Positions 9,829 to 19,844 of a DNA stretch of 64,000 bases are shown here, piece by piece; positions within the stretch are counted from its first letter, which is position 1, and every line of letters begins with the position of its first letter. The stretch comes from Rhodothermus marinus (lineage in GTDB: Bacteria; Bacteroidota; Rhodothermia; Rhodothermales; Rhodothermaceae), in NCBI RefSeq assembly GCF_009936275.1, contig NZ_AP019797.1:2649890-2713889 (forward strand). Reading direction: 5' to 3'. A program made the translations under genes and the position numbers. The notes under the pieces were generated by a model. The model saw nothing but the letters and a program-made list of their open reading frames with translations, was not told where the DNA came from and ran no database searches.

Positions 9829-9951
9829 TCCCATGTGGTTTTCGGCTTCAGACACTTCCACCAATCCCGTAACTTTACCCGCCGCCCTTTCGTAGCAACC
9901 GGCATCGTATCTTTCAGACAATATTTTTCTACCAACGGCTTGAAGTCTGCC

Positions 9952-11766
9952 ATGCGGTTTCTTTCCTCGCTGCTGGCCAGCATTCTCGGCACGCTGATCG
10001 CCATCGGGCTGATTTTTCTCTTTCTGTTTCTGTTTCTGATGGGGCTGGCGACGGCCGTCGAACAGCCGCCGTCCATTCGCTCGGGCTCGGTGCTGGTCGT
10101 GCGCCTGAGCGGTCCCATTCCGGAAGTCGTCTCGCCCGATCCGCTCAGCCGCCTGCTACTGGAGGAGCCCCCCTACGGCCTGCACGACCTGACACACGCC
10201 CTGAAGAAAGCAGCGGCCGACCGGCGCATCGAAGCCGTCTGGCTTCGTCTGCAGAACCCGCAACTCTCCTGGGCCTCGCTGGAAGAAGTCCGCGCGGCGC
10301 TCGTCGAGTTCAGGTCCAGCGGCAAGCTGCTTATCGCCTCGTGCGAGGACTTCGGCATGGATGAGGCCACCTATTTCCTGGCCAGCGCGGCCGACAGCGT
10401 GTTTGCCGGACCGGAGTCGTTCTTCGAATTCAACGGCTTCTATCTGACGGCCGAATTCTACAAGCGCCTGCTCGACAAGCTGGAGGTCGAAGCCCGGGTG
10501 GTGCGGGCCGGTGCCTTCAAGAGTGCCGGGGAACCGTTCGTGCGTGAACATCTCTCCGAAGAAAACCGCCTGCAATTGCAGGCGCTGCTCGACGCCTACA
10601 ACCGGCGCTTCCTGGAGACGGTGGCCGAGGCCCGCGGGCTTTCGGTGGAGGACGTGAACCGGCTGGCGACCGAGCAGCTGCTGCTTTCCGCCGAGGAGGC
10701 CGTGCAGGCCGGGTTGCTCGACGGGCTCCGCGACGCCGGCCAGATCGAGCGCATGCTGAAGACGCACCTGGGCTATGGGCCGGACGAAAAGCTACGCCGC
10801 GTCTCGCTTCGCCAGTACGCGCGCGTGCCTGACCGCGAGGCCGGCCTGCCCACCGGTAACGAAGGCGAAATCGCCGTGGTCTATGCCGTGGGGACGATCG
10901 TGCCCGGCAAAAGTCAGCAGGAGCCGGTGCCGGTCCCCTTCCTGGGCGGCCGCATGCTCGGGAGCGAAACGCTGATCGCCGCAATGGAGGAGGCGCGCCA
11001 GAATGAACGCGTGAAGGCCGTAGTGCTGCGCATCAACTCGCCGGGCGGCTCGGCGGCCGCCTCGGAAGCCATGTGGCAGGCCATCCGGCGCACGGCCGAA
11101 GAAAAGCCCGTCATCGTCTCGATGGGCGATGTGGCCGCCTCCGGCGGCTACTGGATCAGCACGGCCGCCGATACGATCGTGGCCGATCCGCTGACCATCA
11201 CGGGTTCGATCGGGGTGATCGGCATTCTGTTCAATGCGGGCGGCCTGTTCGAAAACAAGATCGGGATCACCTACGACCTGCTGCGCACCAGCCCGTACGC
11301 CGACATGTTCTCGGGACTGGTGCCCCCGGAGCCCTACGAGGTGGAACGCCTGCAGCAGACCATCCTGGCGACCTATCGCACGTTTCTGCAAAAGGTATCG
11401 CAGGCCCGCGGGCTTCCAGTCGATTCGGTCGATGCCATCGGCGGGGGACGTGTCTGGAGCGGCGAGGCGGCCCACCGGATCGGTCTGGTGGACGTGCTGG
11501 GCGGCCTGGACCGGGCCATTGCCATTGCCGCCGAAAAAGCCGGCCTGGCGCCGGGCACCTATCGGATTCGCGTGCTGCCGCGTCCCCGGACGTTTGCCGA
11601 GCGGCTGGCCGAGCAGCTGGAGGCAAAAGCCGTGCAGACCTGGCGTAATCTGACCGCTTCGCCGGCCGCCCGGATGCTGGAGGCCTACCGGCCCACGCTG
11701 GACCGGCTCCGGCTGCTGCACGGTACGCCGCTGGCCCGCATGTGGCCCGAGGTGTCGGTTCGCTAA
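9952..11766 (+). CDS. sppA: Signal peptide peptidase SppA, 67-kDa type
   Basis: A 604-residue membrane-bound serine protease of the long, tandem-domain SppA type. The N-terminal anchor is roughly residues 8-35 (ILGTLIAIGLIFLFLFLFLM). The catalytic dyad is visible as Lys190 in GAFKSAGEPF of the first half and Ser397 in GDVAASGGYW of the second, matching the E. coli K209/S409 arrangement. It degrades cleaved signal peptides in the inner membrane. The ATG at 9952 is preferred over the upstream open frame because it begins exactly at the membrane anchor. A strong terminator follows. Confidence 0.94.
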   Translation: MRFLSSLLASILGTLIAIGLIFLFLFLFLMGLATAVEQPPSIRSGSVLVVRLSGPIPEVVSPDPLSRLLLEEPPYGLHDLTHALKKAAADRRIEAVWLRLQNPQLSWASLEEVRAALVEFRSSGKLLIASCEDFGMDEATYFLASAADSVFAGPESFFEFNGFYLTAEFYKRLLDKLEVEARVVRAGAFKSAGEPFVREHLSEENRLQLQALLDAYNRRFLETVAEARGLSVEDVNRLATEQLLLSAEEAVQAGLLDGLRDAGQIERMLKTHLGYGPDEKLRRVSLRQYARVPDREAGLPTGNEGEIAVVYAVGTIVPGKSQQEPVPVPFLGGRMLGSETLIAAMEEARQNERVKAVVLRINSPGGSAAASEAMWQAIRRTAEEKPVIVSMGDVAASGGYWISTAADTIVADPLTITGSIGVIGILFNAGGLFENKIGITYDLLRTSPYADMFSGLVPPEPYEVERLQQTILATYRTFLQKVSQARGLPVDSVDAIGGGRVWSGEAAHRIGLVDVLGGLDRAIAIAAEKAGLAPGTYRIRVLPRPRTFAERLAEQLEAKAVQTWRNLTASPAARMLEAYRPTLDRLRLLHGTPLARMWPEVSVR

Positions 11767-11781
11767 CCTGCTTCGCAACAA

Positions 11782-11817
11782 AAAGCGGGGCGACCGGCTG
11801 TCCGGTCGCCCCGCTTT
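11782..11817. terminator. Bidirectional intrinsic terminator
   Basis: Perfect 16-bp stem (AAAGCGGGGCGACCGG, 4-base loop, CCGGTCGCCCCGCTTT) between convergent sppA and the glutamate dehydrogenase gene, with T-rich sequence on both outgoing sides. Confidence 0.92.
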
Positions 11818-11835
11818 CTTTTCGCCGATCGCCTA

Positions 11836-13269
11836 TCACGGGAAAATGCCCAGCTCCAGATACGACTGGGCCACCTTGTTGATCGCGTCGATGAAGGCAG
11901 CCGTGCGAAGGTCTACGCCGTGCTCGCGCCGGATAGCCAGAATCTCCTGGTAGGCATTGATCATGGTCTCCTCCAGACCGGAGTTGACCAGATCTTCCTC
12001 GTCGGCTCCGTGCGCCACCTCCTGCACGAGCTCAACCGGCACTTTCTTACCGGTCAGGTCTTCGATGACCTCCAGGATGCGACTGAAGGTGCGTTCCTCG
12101 AAGCGCTTGCTGAGACGGCCAAACCGCACGTGGTACAGGTTGCGTAGCCATTCGAAGTAAGAAACCGTCACGCCCCCGGCATTGAGGTACACGTCCGGAA
12201 TGATCAGCACGCCTTTTTTCAGCAGAATCTCCTCGGCCTCGATGGTTACCGGTCCGTTGGCCGCCTCGGCGATGATCCTGGCCTGGATGTGCGGAGCGTT
12301 TTCCACCGTAATCTGATTTTCCAGCGCGGCCGGCACAAGGATGTCGCAGGGAAGCTCCAGCGCATCCTGAGAACGCTCCAGGTTTTTCGCGCCCGGGAAG
12401 TTCAGAATCGAGCCGGTGCGCCGCCGGTGCTCCATGACGGCTTCCAGGTCGAGGCCGTCCGGGTTGTAGATGGCCCCTTCGATTTCGGCCAGGCCCACCA
12501 GCACGGCCCCGCCTTCCTGCAGGAATTTGGCCGCGTGGTAGCCCACGTTACCCAGTCCCTGCACGACCACCGTTTTGCCGCCCAGGCCCGTCTGGAGCCC
12601 CAGCGCTTTCATGTCCTCTTCCACGCTGCAGGCCTCCCGCACGCCGAAGAACACGCCGCGACCGGTGGCCTCCTTGCGACCGCGCACACCGCCCTGACCG
12701 ACCGGCTTGCCGGTCACACAGGCCAGCGCTTCGAGCGGATTGGAAGAGAACGAATTGTACGTATCCAGAATCCAGGCCATCTCGCGGGGGCCGGTCCCGT
12801 AGTCCGGCGCGGGCACATCCACGCCGGGACCGATGAAGTTCTTTTTGAGCAGTTCGTAGGTGTAGCGGCGGGTGATCCGCTCCAGTTCGGCCTCGCTATA
12901 CTGGCGCCGGTCGATTTTGACGCCGCCTTTGGCCCCGCCAAACGGCACGTCCACGATGGCACACTTGTAGGTCATCAGGGCGGCCAGCGCCATCACCTCG
13001 TCTTCAGTGACGTTCGGCGCGTACCGGATGCCTCCTTTCGTGGGTAGCTTGTGGTGGCTGTGCTCGGCCCGATAGGCGCGAATCACTTCGATCGAGCCGT
13101 CGTCCCGCTTGACGGGGAATTCCATCCGGTAGACGCTGTTGCAGGCCTTGATCTGATCGAGCAGCCCTTTGGGATGCTTCGTGTAGGCGGCTGCCCGATC
13201 GAACATGCGGTTGACCTGTTCCCAGAAGGAATAGGTCCGTTCTTCTACAGGTGCTTCGGTCAGTTGCAT
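11836..13269 (-). CDS. gdhA: Glutamate dehydrogenase (Glu/Leu/Phe/Val dehydrogenase family)
   Basis: A 477-residue dehydrogenase. Seen: the glycine-rich substrate loop [14 protein letters not shown], the catalytic region [38 protein letters not shown], and the Rossmann motif [13 protein letters not shown]. It interconverts glutamate and 2-oxoglutarate plus ammonia. Length is slightly above the 420-450 of the hexameric class; the extra residues are at the N-terminus and around [15 protein letters not shown]. It is monocistronic, with its own upstream palindrome (13331-13338) and a terminator downstream. Confidence 0.92.
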   Translation of the reverse strand: MQLTEAPVEERTYSFWEQVNRMFDRAAAYTKHPKGLLDQIKACNSVYRMEFPVKRDDGSIEVIRAYRAEHSHHKLPTKGGIRYAPNVTEDEVMALAALMTYKCAIVDVPFGGAKGGVKIDRRQYSEAELERITRRYTYELLKKNFIGPGVDVPAPDYGTGPREMAWILDTYNSFSSNPLEALACVTGKPVGQGGVRGRKEATGRGVFFGVREACSVEEDMKALGLQTGLGGKTVVVQGLGNVGYHAAKFLQEGGAVLVGLAEIEGAIYNPDGLDLEAVMEHRRRTGSILNFPGAKNLERSQDALELPCDILVPAALENQITVENAPHIQARIIAEAANGPVTIEAEEILLKKGVLIIPDVYLNAGGVTVSYFEWLRNLYHVRFGRLSKRFEERTFSRILEVIEDLTGKKVPVELVQEVAHGADEEDLVNSGLEETMINAYQEILAIRREHGVDLRTAAFIDAINKVAQSYLELGIFP

Positions 13270-13330
13270 GGCTGTCTCTGGCTCGTTTGGTAGGTGCAGT
13301 GAAAATATAGGAGGAAGTTGTTGAATTCGA

Positions 13331-13338
13331 AAGCGCTT
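13331..13338. promoter_or_regulatory. AAGCGCTT palindrome upstream of gdhA, candidate operator
   Basis: Core AAGCGCTT within a longer imperfect 16-bp palindrome (TCGAAAGCGCTTCCGA) 62-69 bases upstream of the gdhA ATG. A weak -10-like TATATT sits at 13309-13304 on the minus strand, so the palindrome would overlie the -35 region. The same core is found upstream of the threonine dehydratase and peroxiredoxin genes. Confidence 0.3.
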
Positions 13339-13386
13339 CCGAAGAAAATCTTGCCGAAAAATTTCTCCGGGTCGAACGCGGTGCGT

Positions 13387-16308
13387 TCAGGCCAGCGCCT
13401 CGAGCAGGATTTCCGCCGGGTGCAGCGCCCGCCGCCCCGTCGTATCCTGAATCTGCGCGCGGCACGAAGTGCCCGGTGCTGCAATGAGCGTGCCGTCGTC
13501 GGCCGCCCGCACGGCTGGCGCCAGCCGCCGCTCGGCCATCTTCAGCGAAATGTCCACGTGTTCCTTTTCGTACCCGAAAGCGCCGGCCATGCCGCAGCAG
13601 CTCGTATCGAGCACTTCGACCGTGTAGCCCGGCAGCGACAGCACCCGCGCGGCCGCCTGGGTCCCGACCAGCGCCTTCTGGTGGCAGTGGCCATGCAGCA
13701 GTACCCGCCGCGGCGTCTCGGTCCAGCGCACCCCGTCGAGCCGACCTTCGTCGGCCAGCCGGGCCACGTACTCCTCGAAGGTGAACACGCTGCGCGCCAG
13801 CGCGCGGGCCCGCGGATCGCCCGGCAGCAGGGCGAGCAGCTCGTCACGAAACGTCAGAATGCAGCTCGGCTCGAGCCCGACAATCGGCCAGCCCTGCTCG
13901 ACGTAGGGATGCAGGCGTTCGACGGCGTCGAGCACCTGCTGCTGCGCCTCGCTGAGCAATCCCTTGGAGATGAGCGGCCGGCCGCAGCAGGCCCGTTCAT
14001 CGGGCACCACCACCTGAAGGCCCAGCTTCCAGAAGAACTCGGTGGCCGCCCGGGCGACTTCGGGATGATGGTAGTTGTTGAACGTGTCGGCAAAGAGCAC
14101 GACGGTCGGCCCCTCGAGCGTGCGCTGTTGCCTGCGGAACCAGTGCGTGAACGGCTCGACGGCAAAAGCCGGCAGACGCCGCCGGGCGCTGATGCCCAGC
14201 GCTCGGTCCATCACCCAGCGCACGAGCGGGTTGCGCAGGCCGAAGTTGGCCAGCTGGGCCTTCCAGCCGCCTCCGATCCACCGGGCCAGCCGGGGCTGGT
14301 GGGCGAACAGCCGCACGCGCAGCGGCACGCCGTTCGCCTCCCAGTACTTGGCCAGCCACTCCGCCTTGATCCGGGCCATATCCACGTTCGACGGGCACTC
14401 GGTCTTGCAGCCCTTGCACTGCACGCACAGGTCCATCACTTCGTAGAGCGCCTCGCCCGTCAGTTCTTCGACGGGAAGCGCCCCGGACATCACCGAACGC
14501 AGCGCATTGGCCCGTCCGCGCGTCGTGTGCCGCTCGTCGCGCGTGACCATGTAGCTCGGGCACATGACGCCGCTTTCCAGCTTACGGCAGGCGCCGTTGC
14601 CGTTGCACTGCTCGACGGCCCGCGCAAAGCCCCCTTCTTCCGACCAGTCCAGTTCCTCGATCAGTTCGATGGTGTGATAGGTGGGCCCCATGCGCAGGTT
14701 TTCCGTCAGCGGGGGCGTGTCGATCACCCGGCCCGGATTGAGCAGACCGTCCGGGTCGAAGATCTGCTTGAGCCGTCGATAGACGTCGCAGAGTTCCGGT
14801 CCCAGAAACGCCTCGTTGAGCGCGCCCCGCGCGATGCCGTCGCCGTGCTCGGACGAAAGCACACCGCCGTACTTTTTGACCAGCTCCATGGAGCCGACGG
14901 CGATGTCGCGCATTTTTTCCACCTCGCGGGCGTCCTTCGTGTTGATGAAGGGGCGGATGTGCAGGCAGCCCGCCGAAGCGTGCGCGTAGAAGACAGCGCG
15001 GGTGTTCGTCTCCTGAAGCAGCCGTTCCAGGTCGGCCACGTAGTCAGCCAGGTGTTCGACGGGCACGGCGGCGTCTTCGATGATCGGGATCGGCTTGTGG
15101 TCGCCTTTGACCCCCATCACCAGCCCCACCCCTTCGCTGCGGACATTCCAGACGTTCCGGATGTGCTCGGGCTGAAGGGCCCGCACCACGGCATAGCCCT
15201 GGCCGGCCCGCCGGAGCGTCGCTTCCAGCACGTCCAGGCGATGCACCAGCTCCGCCTCGCTCTCGCCGAAGTATTCGGTGATGAGCACGGCGCCCGGATC
15301 TCCCTGAATGAACGTGGCCAGCAGCGGCGCATAGCCCGGCGCGTGGCGCGTGGCTTCGATGGCCACGCCGTCGAACAGCTCGACGGCCGACGGCTCGGTC
15401 TCCAGGATGGTCGTTACGGCACGCAGCGCCTCGTCGCGCGTGTGGAAGTGGACCACGCCCAGCGCCGTCCGCTTCGGACGCGGCACCAGTTTCACGGTCA
15501 GTTCGGTCACGACGGCCAGCGTGCCCTCGCTTCCGCAGAGCAGTTGCGCCAGGTTACGCTCGGCCGGGTCCAGCAGGTATTCGAGTCGGTAGCCGCTGTT
15601 GCGGCGCCAGTGGCGCGGCGTGTCGCGGGCGATGACGTCGCCTTTTTCGCGAAGCAGGGCGTCCAGCTCGCGATAGAGCCGGCCTTCGGGTCCGTCGCGG
15701 CGCGTGCGCTCGGCCCAGGCGTCGGCCGAAAGTGGCTCGAAGTGCACGGGCGTCCCGTCGGCCAGCAGTGCCTCGACCGCGTGCACGTGCCGGATCATGT
15801 TGCCGTACAGAATGGAGTGGGCACCGGTCGAATTGTTGGCGAGCATGCCGCCCAGGGTGGCACGCCCCCCGCTGGCAGGATCAGGCCCCACCATCAGGCC
15901 ATAGGGCTGCAGCGCCTTGTTGAGCTGCTCCAGCGGGCACCCCGGCTCCACCCGAACCCACCGTTCTTCCGCATTGATTTCCAGAATGCGGTGCAGGCGT
16001 GGCGTGAAGTCGATCACCAGCGCTTCGTTGACGGCCTGGCCGGCCAGCGACGAACCGCCGCCGCGCGGCAGCACCGGAATGCCGAATTCCTGCGCCAGCT
16101 CCAGCGCGGCCTGCACGTCGTCGGCATGCGCGGGCAGCAGCACACCGACCGGCTCCATCCGATAGATGCTGGCGTCGGTCGCGTAAAGCGCCCGCGTCAT
16201 CGGATCCATGCAGAGCGATCCGCGAAGACGTGGACGCAGCCGGGCGGCAAATTCTTCCAGGCGTTCGGTCGAGAGGATGGGGCGGGTGGGGCGAACCAGC
16301 GTTTCCAT
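13387..16308 (-). CDS. YdiJ-like FAD/Fe-S 2-hydroxyacid dehydrogenase
   Basis: A 973-residue fusion protein. N-terminal FAD-binding PCMH domain (VLPRGGGSSLAGQAVNEA near 100, NSTGAHSILYG near 160), FAD-oxidase C-terminal domain (about 280-540), then iron-sulfur motifs CNGNGACRK...MCPSYMVTRDE and CVQCKGCKTECPSN, and C-terminal cysteine-rich CCG domains (DERACCGRP, DTSCCGMAGAFGYEK). This order is that of YdiJ/GlcD-GlcF fusions, which oxidise D-2-hydroxyacids (D-lactate, D-2-hydroxyglutarate or glycolate) and pass electrons to the quinone pool. The exact substrate cannot be read from sequence. Confidence 0.88.
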   Translation of the reverse strand: METLVRPTRPILSTERLEEFAARLRPRLRGSLCMDPMTRALYATDASIYRMEPVGVLLPAHADDVQAALELAQEFGIPVLPRGGGSSLAGQAVNEALVIDFTPRLHRILEINAEERWVRVEPGCPLEQLNKALQPYGLMVGPDPASGGRATLGGMLANNSTGAHSILYGNMIRHVHAVEALLADGTPVHFEPLSADAWAERTRRDGPEGRLYRELDALLREKGDVIARDTPRHWRRNSGYRLEYLLDPAERNLAQLLCGSEGTLAVVTELTVKLVPRPKRTALGVVHFHTRDEALRAVTTILETEPSAVELFDGVAIEATRHAPGYAPLLATFIQGDPGAVLITEYFGESEAELVHRLDVLEATLRRAGQGYAVVRALQPEHIRNVWNVRSEGVGLVMGVKGDHKPIPIIEDAAVPVEHLADYVADLERLLQETNTRAVFYAHASAGCLHIRPFINTKDAREVEKMRDIAVGSMELVKKYGGVLSSEHGDGIARGALNEAFLGPELCDVYRRLKQIFDPDGLLNPGRVIDTPPLTENLRMGPTYHTIELIEELDWSEEGGFARAVEQCNGNGACRKLESGVMCPSYMVTRDERHTTRGRANALRSVMSGALPVEELTGEALYEVMDLCVQCKGCKTECPSNVDMARIKAEWLAKYWEANGVPLRVRLFAHQPRLARWIGGGWKAQLANFGLRNPLVRWVMDRALGISARRRLPAFAVEPFTHWFRRQQRTLEGPTVVLFADTFNNYHHPEVARAATEFFWKLGLQVVVPDERACCGRPLISKGLLSEAQQQVLDAVERLHPYVEQGWPIVGLEPSCILTFRDELLALLPGDPRARALARSVFTFEEYVARLADEGRLDGVRWTETPRRVLLHGHCHQKALVGTQAAARVLSLPGYTVEVLDTSCCGMAGAFGYEKEHVDISLKMAERRLAPAVRAADDGTLIAAPGTSCRAQIQDTTGRRALHPAEILLEALA

Positions 16309-16343
16309 AGGCGGAACTTCCTGAGTGCAACGAACCGGCTACC

Positions 16344-17738
16344 TCATAGCTCCAGCGGTTCGCCGGAACGGGGCAGCCATACGTTTACGTCCGGGTAGAA
16401 AAACTGAATGTTGTCGGCCATCCATTCACGCGCGTCTTCGTCGCCGTGCACCAGGATCACATGGCGGGGCTGCAGGCGCTCGACCAGCCGCAGCAGGTCG
16501 CGGCGATGGCTGTGGCCGCTGAAGCGGAAGCGTGCCACCTCGCAGCGAAGCGGTTGCGGACCGCGTTGCTCGTCGAGCACGATCTCTTCGGCGCCGGCTT
16601 CGGCGGCGGCCAGCAGTCGCCCGGCCGGCGAGTCTTCCCGGGCGAATCCTACCAGAAAGATCGCGTGCCGCTCGTCTTCCACCAGCAGTTGCGCCATTCG
16701 GTTCGAGAGCGACCGTTCGAACATCATCCCGCTGCTGAGCACGTAGATGGCCGGCTCGGCCAGCGCCTGCCGCACGGCCTCCAGGCGCCGGGGCAGCCGC
16801 CGCTGCTCGACGCGGAACACCTCGAACGACGGATCGAGCCGGGGTGTGACGAAGCGCGTCCGATCATACAGGTCGGCAATGGCCCGCATGGTCCCGGCCG
16901 TATAGACGGGCACGTCGGCGGGCAATACCTTTTCCCGCTTGAGTCGGTCGATCACGGCCAGCACTTCCTGGGCACGCCCGAGCGCAAAGGCCGGCACCAG
17001 TACGCTGCCGCCCCGATCCAGCACACGCCGCACCGCCTCGCCGAAGCGTTCTTCCTCCAGGCGGCGCGTGGTGCGTTCGGCCTCGGGATCGGCTCCGGCC
17101 GTCGATTCCAGAATGAGCACATCGACCGGCTCCTCCGGGTAGTCGCCCCCCGGGATGATGGCCTGTGCCCGCATGTTCGTGTCGCTCGTGTAGAAGATGC
17201 GCTGGCGGCGGCCGTCTTCTTCGTGCGTCAGCAACACGCCGGCCGCGCCCAGCACATGGCCGGCATGGTAGAAGCGAGCGCGCACGGGCGAGCGCCCTCG
17301 CAGGCCCGTCACACTGAAGTCCTGTCCCGGCTCGTGCGTCAGGTAGAGGTAGCTGTAGCCCTCCAGTTGCTTTTCGTCGAAAAGCGGACCGTAGCTCGAG
17401 CGGCCTTCCTGCAGGCGGCGACGTTGCAGGCGGGCCGAGGCGGGCAGCAGCAGATCGGCAAGCTGGCGCGTGACGCGCGTCATGTGCACCAGCACGTGCG
17501 GAAACTCACGCAGCAGGACCGGCAACGCCCCGATGTGGTCGTGATGCGCGTGCGTGACGATGGCGTGATCGATGTACCAGTCCGGGTTGCGGTGGATCAG
17601 CTCGAAGCGCGGCAGGCTCTCGGGTCCTTCCTCGTTCGGATCGACCCCCACGTCGAGCACAAGTCCCGTCCCGTCCAGCTTCACAAAATAGCAGTTGGCC
17701 CCGATCGCCTCGGTATCACCCAGCGCGACGAAAATCAT
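16344..17738 (-). CDS. Beta-CASP metallo-beta-lactamase-fold hydrolase
   Basis: A 464-residue metallo-hydrolase. The metal-binding signature THAHHDHIG is at residues 62-70. A beta-CASP domain follows (FALGRAQEVLAVID, VYTAGTMRAIADLYDRTRFV, YVLSSGMMFE) and a C-terminal RMMBL segment with GHSHRRDLL and LVHGDEDARE. Proteins of this architecture are ribonucleases related to CPSF73/YSH1 or RNase J. The frame runs on to 17771, but only non-ATG codons are there; ATG 17738 begins the conserved first strand and is preceded by GGTAAGG. Confidence 0.86.
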   Translation of the reverse strand: MIFVALGDTEAIGANCYFVKLDGTGLVLDVGVDPNEEGPESLPRFELIHRNPDWYIDHAIVTHAHHDHIGALPVLLREFPHVLVHMTRVTRQLADLLLPASARLQRRRLQEGRSSYGPLFDEKQLEGYSYLYLTHEPGQDFSVTGLRGRSPVRARFYHAGHVLGAAGVLLTHEEDGRRQRIFYTSDTNMRAQAIIPGGDYPEEPVDVLILESTAGADPEAERTTRRLEEERFGEAVRRVLDRGGSVLVPAFALGRAQEVLAVIDRLKREKVLPADVPVYTAGTMRAIADLYDRTRFVTPRLDPSFEVFRVEQRRLPRRLEAVRQALAEPAIYVLSSGMMFERSLSNRMAQLLVEDERHAIFLVGFAREDSPAGRLLAAAEAGAEEIVLDEQRGPQPLRCEVARFRFSGHSHRRDLLRLVERLQPRHVILVHGDEDAREWMADNIQFFYPDVNVWLPRSGEPLEL

Positions 17739-17854
17739 CTGAGCTCGTGCCTTACCATTAATCGCATGCAACGAAGCAGCTCCCGTTCAAATCGTTTCAG
17801 GCTGAACGTCCAAACCGGCGCTCGAAATTTTTTGTTTCCCTGTTCGAACGCGCT

Positions 17855-19231
17855 TCACGTTGGCCGCTGACCGTACCGTTCCAGAAAATGCACGATGCTT
17901 TCGATGCCCTGTCGGAAGCGGTCCAGCCCGAAGTGCTCGTCGGGCGAATGGATCGCGTCCGAATTCAACCCGAAGCCCATGAGCACGCTGTCGAGCCCCA
18001 GCAGCCGTTTGAAGTCGGCCACGACGGGGATGGAGCCGCCCTCGCGGGTGAAGTAGGGCCGGCGTCCGAACACGCGGGCCATGGCCTCGGCGGCCGCCTG
18101 CATGGCCGGATGGCGCGTATCGACCAGCACGGGATGGCCGCCGTGCAGCGACGTAAAGCGTAGCTTGCAGGTGGGCGGCGTCTTCTGTTCGAAGTAGCGG
18201 CGGGTTTTCTCGACGATGTCGTCCGGGTCCTGATCGGGTACCAGCCGCATGGAGATCTTGGCCCCGGCCTTTGCAGGCAGCACGGTTTTGGCACCCTTAC
18301 CCTGGTAGCCGCCCCAGATGCCGTTCACGTCCAGCGTCGGCCGTGCCGTGATCGCCTCCAGGATCGTGTACCCCTTCTCGGTGCGGACGGCCGACACGCC
18401 GATTTCCTCCATCCAGGCCTTTTCGTCGAAGGGCAGCTCCCGAAACGTACGCCGTTCCTCCTCGGTCAGGGGCCGCACGTCGTCGTAAAAGCCCGGGATC
18501 GTGATCCGGTGGTCTTCGTCGTGGAGCCCGGCGATCAGCCGCGCCAGCACGTTGATCGGATTTTCGACGGCCCCGCCATAGACGCCCGAGTGCAGGTCGC
18601 GGGCCGGACCGGTCAGTTCCACCTCCACGTAGGCCAGCCCGCGTAGCCCGTAGGTGATTGAGGGCACCCCCGGCGCGAACATGGCCGTGTCGGAAATGAC
18701 CACGACGTCGGCCGCCAGCAGCTCGCGATGCGCTTCGATGAAAGGTGCCAGGTGCACCGAACCTGACTCCTCCTCCCCTTCCAGCAGGAATTTCAGGTTC
18801 ACGGGGAGCGTGCCGGCCGTCTTCAGGTAGGCCTCGGCCGCCTTCACATGCATGAAAAGCTGGCCTTTGTCGTCGCAGGCGCCCCGCGCGTAGAGGTTGC
18901 CGTCCCGGATCTCCGGCTCGAAGGGCGGCGAGGTCCACAGTTCCAGCGGATCGGGCGGCTGCACGTCGTAGTGACCGTAGACGAGCACGGTCGGCCGCGT
19001 CGCGTCCACCGTGTACTCGGCATAGACGATGGGATGGCCCTCGGTCTCAAAGACTTCTACTTTCGGGAAGCCCAGCTTCTGGAAATGCTCGGCCAGCCAG
19101 TCGGCCGCCCGTCGCACCTCGGGCGCGTAGTCCGGATCGGTACTGATCGACGGAATGCGCAGCAGGTCTTTCAATTCTTCGACAAAGCGCGAAAAATGCG
19201 TATCGACGTAGGACAATGCCTGCTCGGTCAT
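17855..19231 (-). CDS. M20 family dipeptidase
   Basis: A 458-residue di-zinc peptidase of the M20 dipeptidase (ArgE/DapE/CPG2) clan. Metal ligands are visible: VYGHYDVQPPD (His87, Asp89), RGACDDKGQ (bridging Asp), LLEGEEESGS (catalytic and metal Glu), and later SDTAMF. A bacterial exopeptidase dimerisation domain is inserted between about residues 200 and 355. It cleaves dipeptides in the cytoplasm. The start at 19231 was chosen because MTEQALSYVD begins the first conserved helix; the open frame continues upstream to 19321 without family support. Confidence 0.88.
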   Translation of the reverse strand: MTEQALSYVDTHFSRFVEELKDLLRIPSISTDPDYAPEVRRAADWLAEHFQKLGFPKVEVFETEGHPIVYAEYTVDATRPTVLVYGHYDVQPPDPLELWTSPPFEPEIRDGNLYARGACDDKGQLFMHVKAAEAYLKTAGTLPVNLKFLLEGEEESGSVHLAPFIEAHRELLAADVVVISDTAMFAPGVPSITYGLRGLAYVEVELTGPARDLHSGVYGGAVENPINVLARLIAGLHDEDHRITIPGFYDDVRPLTEEERRTFRELPFDEKAWMEEIGVSAVRTEKGYTILEAITARPTLDVNGIWGGYQGKGAKTVLPAKAGAKISMRLVPDQDPDDIVEKTRRYFEQKTPPTCKLRFTSLHGGHPVLVDTRHPAMQAAAEAMARVFGRRPYFTREGGSIPVVADFKRLLGLDSVLMGFGLNSDAIHSPDEHFGLDRFRQGIESIVHFLERYGQRPT

Positions 19232-19391
19232 GGTCTCGATGGTCAGGTTCGATGATCGCGGATGTGATACGAGACAACTCCTTCGGAAGTGCCGTTGACC
19301 GAAGTTGCACGGGCTTTTCACCGGGAGTTAGCGGAGTGGGCTTGCCTTCAAAACAGATTTTTTGCTCCTTTTTGTATCAATTTGTTCGGCC

Positions 19392-19772
19392 ATGAGGGCG
19401 CGGTCGTCCACATCCCGTCTGCCGGCGCTCCTGTTGAGCGTGGCGCTCCTGATGCCGGTCTTTCCCTGGGCGGCATTACGGGCGCCGCACGCCCACGAGC
19501 ACGGCCCGGTCTGCCACCACATGGCCTGTCCGCACCAGGGTCAACGCTGCACCTGTCATGGACACGAGGGCACGCCCCTCTGGCAACGCTGCCACGATGA
19601 CAGCGCGACGCCGAGCAGCCCATCGGCTATGCCGTACGGTCCGTTGCCCTCGGCGCCGGTGATGATCCCACCGGCCTTTGCGACGCCGACGGCGCTGTCG
19701 GATACCGCGCCGCCTCCACTTCGACCCGTCACCGACATTTTCCATCCTCCGCGGCGGAAGCCCCTTGCCTGA
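19392..19772 (+). CDS. His/Cys-rich secreted protein upstream of a TonB receptor
   Basis: A 126-residue protein with an N-terminal signal sequence (LPALLLSVALLMPVFPWAAL) followed by a short His/Cys-dense block, APHAHEHGPVCHHMACPHQ and then CTCHGHEG...QRCHDD, and a long Pro-rich tail ending PPRRKPLA. The Cys/His spacing suggests periplasmic metal binding (copper, zinc or similar), but no family is recognised. An ATG 10 codons upstream is also in frame. It lies 72 bases before a TonB-dependent receptor on the same strand, and the two are probably cotranscribed. Confidence 0.6.
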   Translation: MRARSSTSRLPALLLSVALLMPVFPWAALRAPHAHEHGPVCHHMACPHQGQRCTCHGHEGTPLWQRCHDDSATPSSPSAMPYGPLPSAPVMIPPAFATPTALSDTAPPPLRPVTDIFHPPRRKPLA

Positions 19773-19844
19773 GGCCGCTGCCGAAGCAGGCCTCGGGACG
19801 CCCTCTTTCAGGCTTCCGTTTCACCAACCGCTGGAGGATGAACC

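Noticed and set aside
13318-16398. A 1026-codon open frame on the plus strand opposite the FAD/Fe-S dehydrogenase gene
   Set aside because: Arg/His/Gln-rich composition with no recognisable motif; the minus strand encodes a clear full-length enzyme. High GC makes long antisense frames common here.
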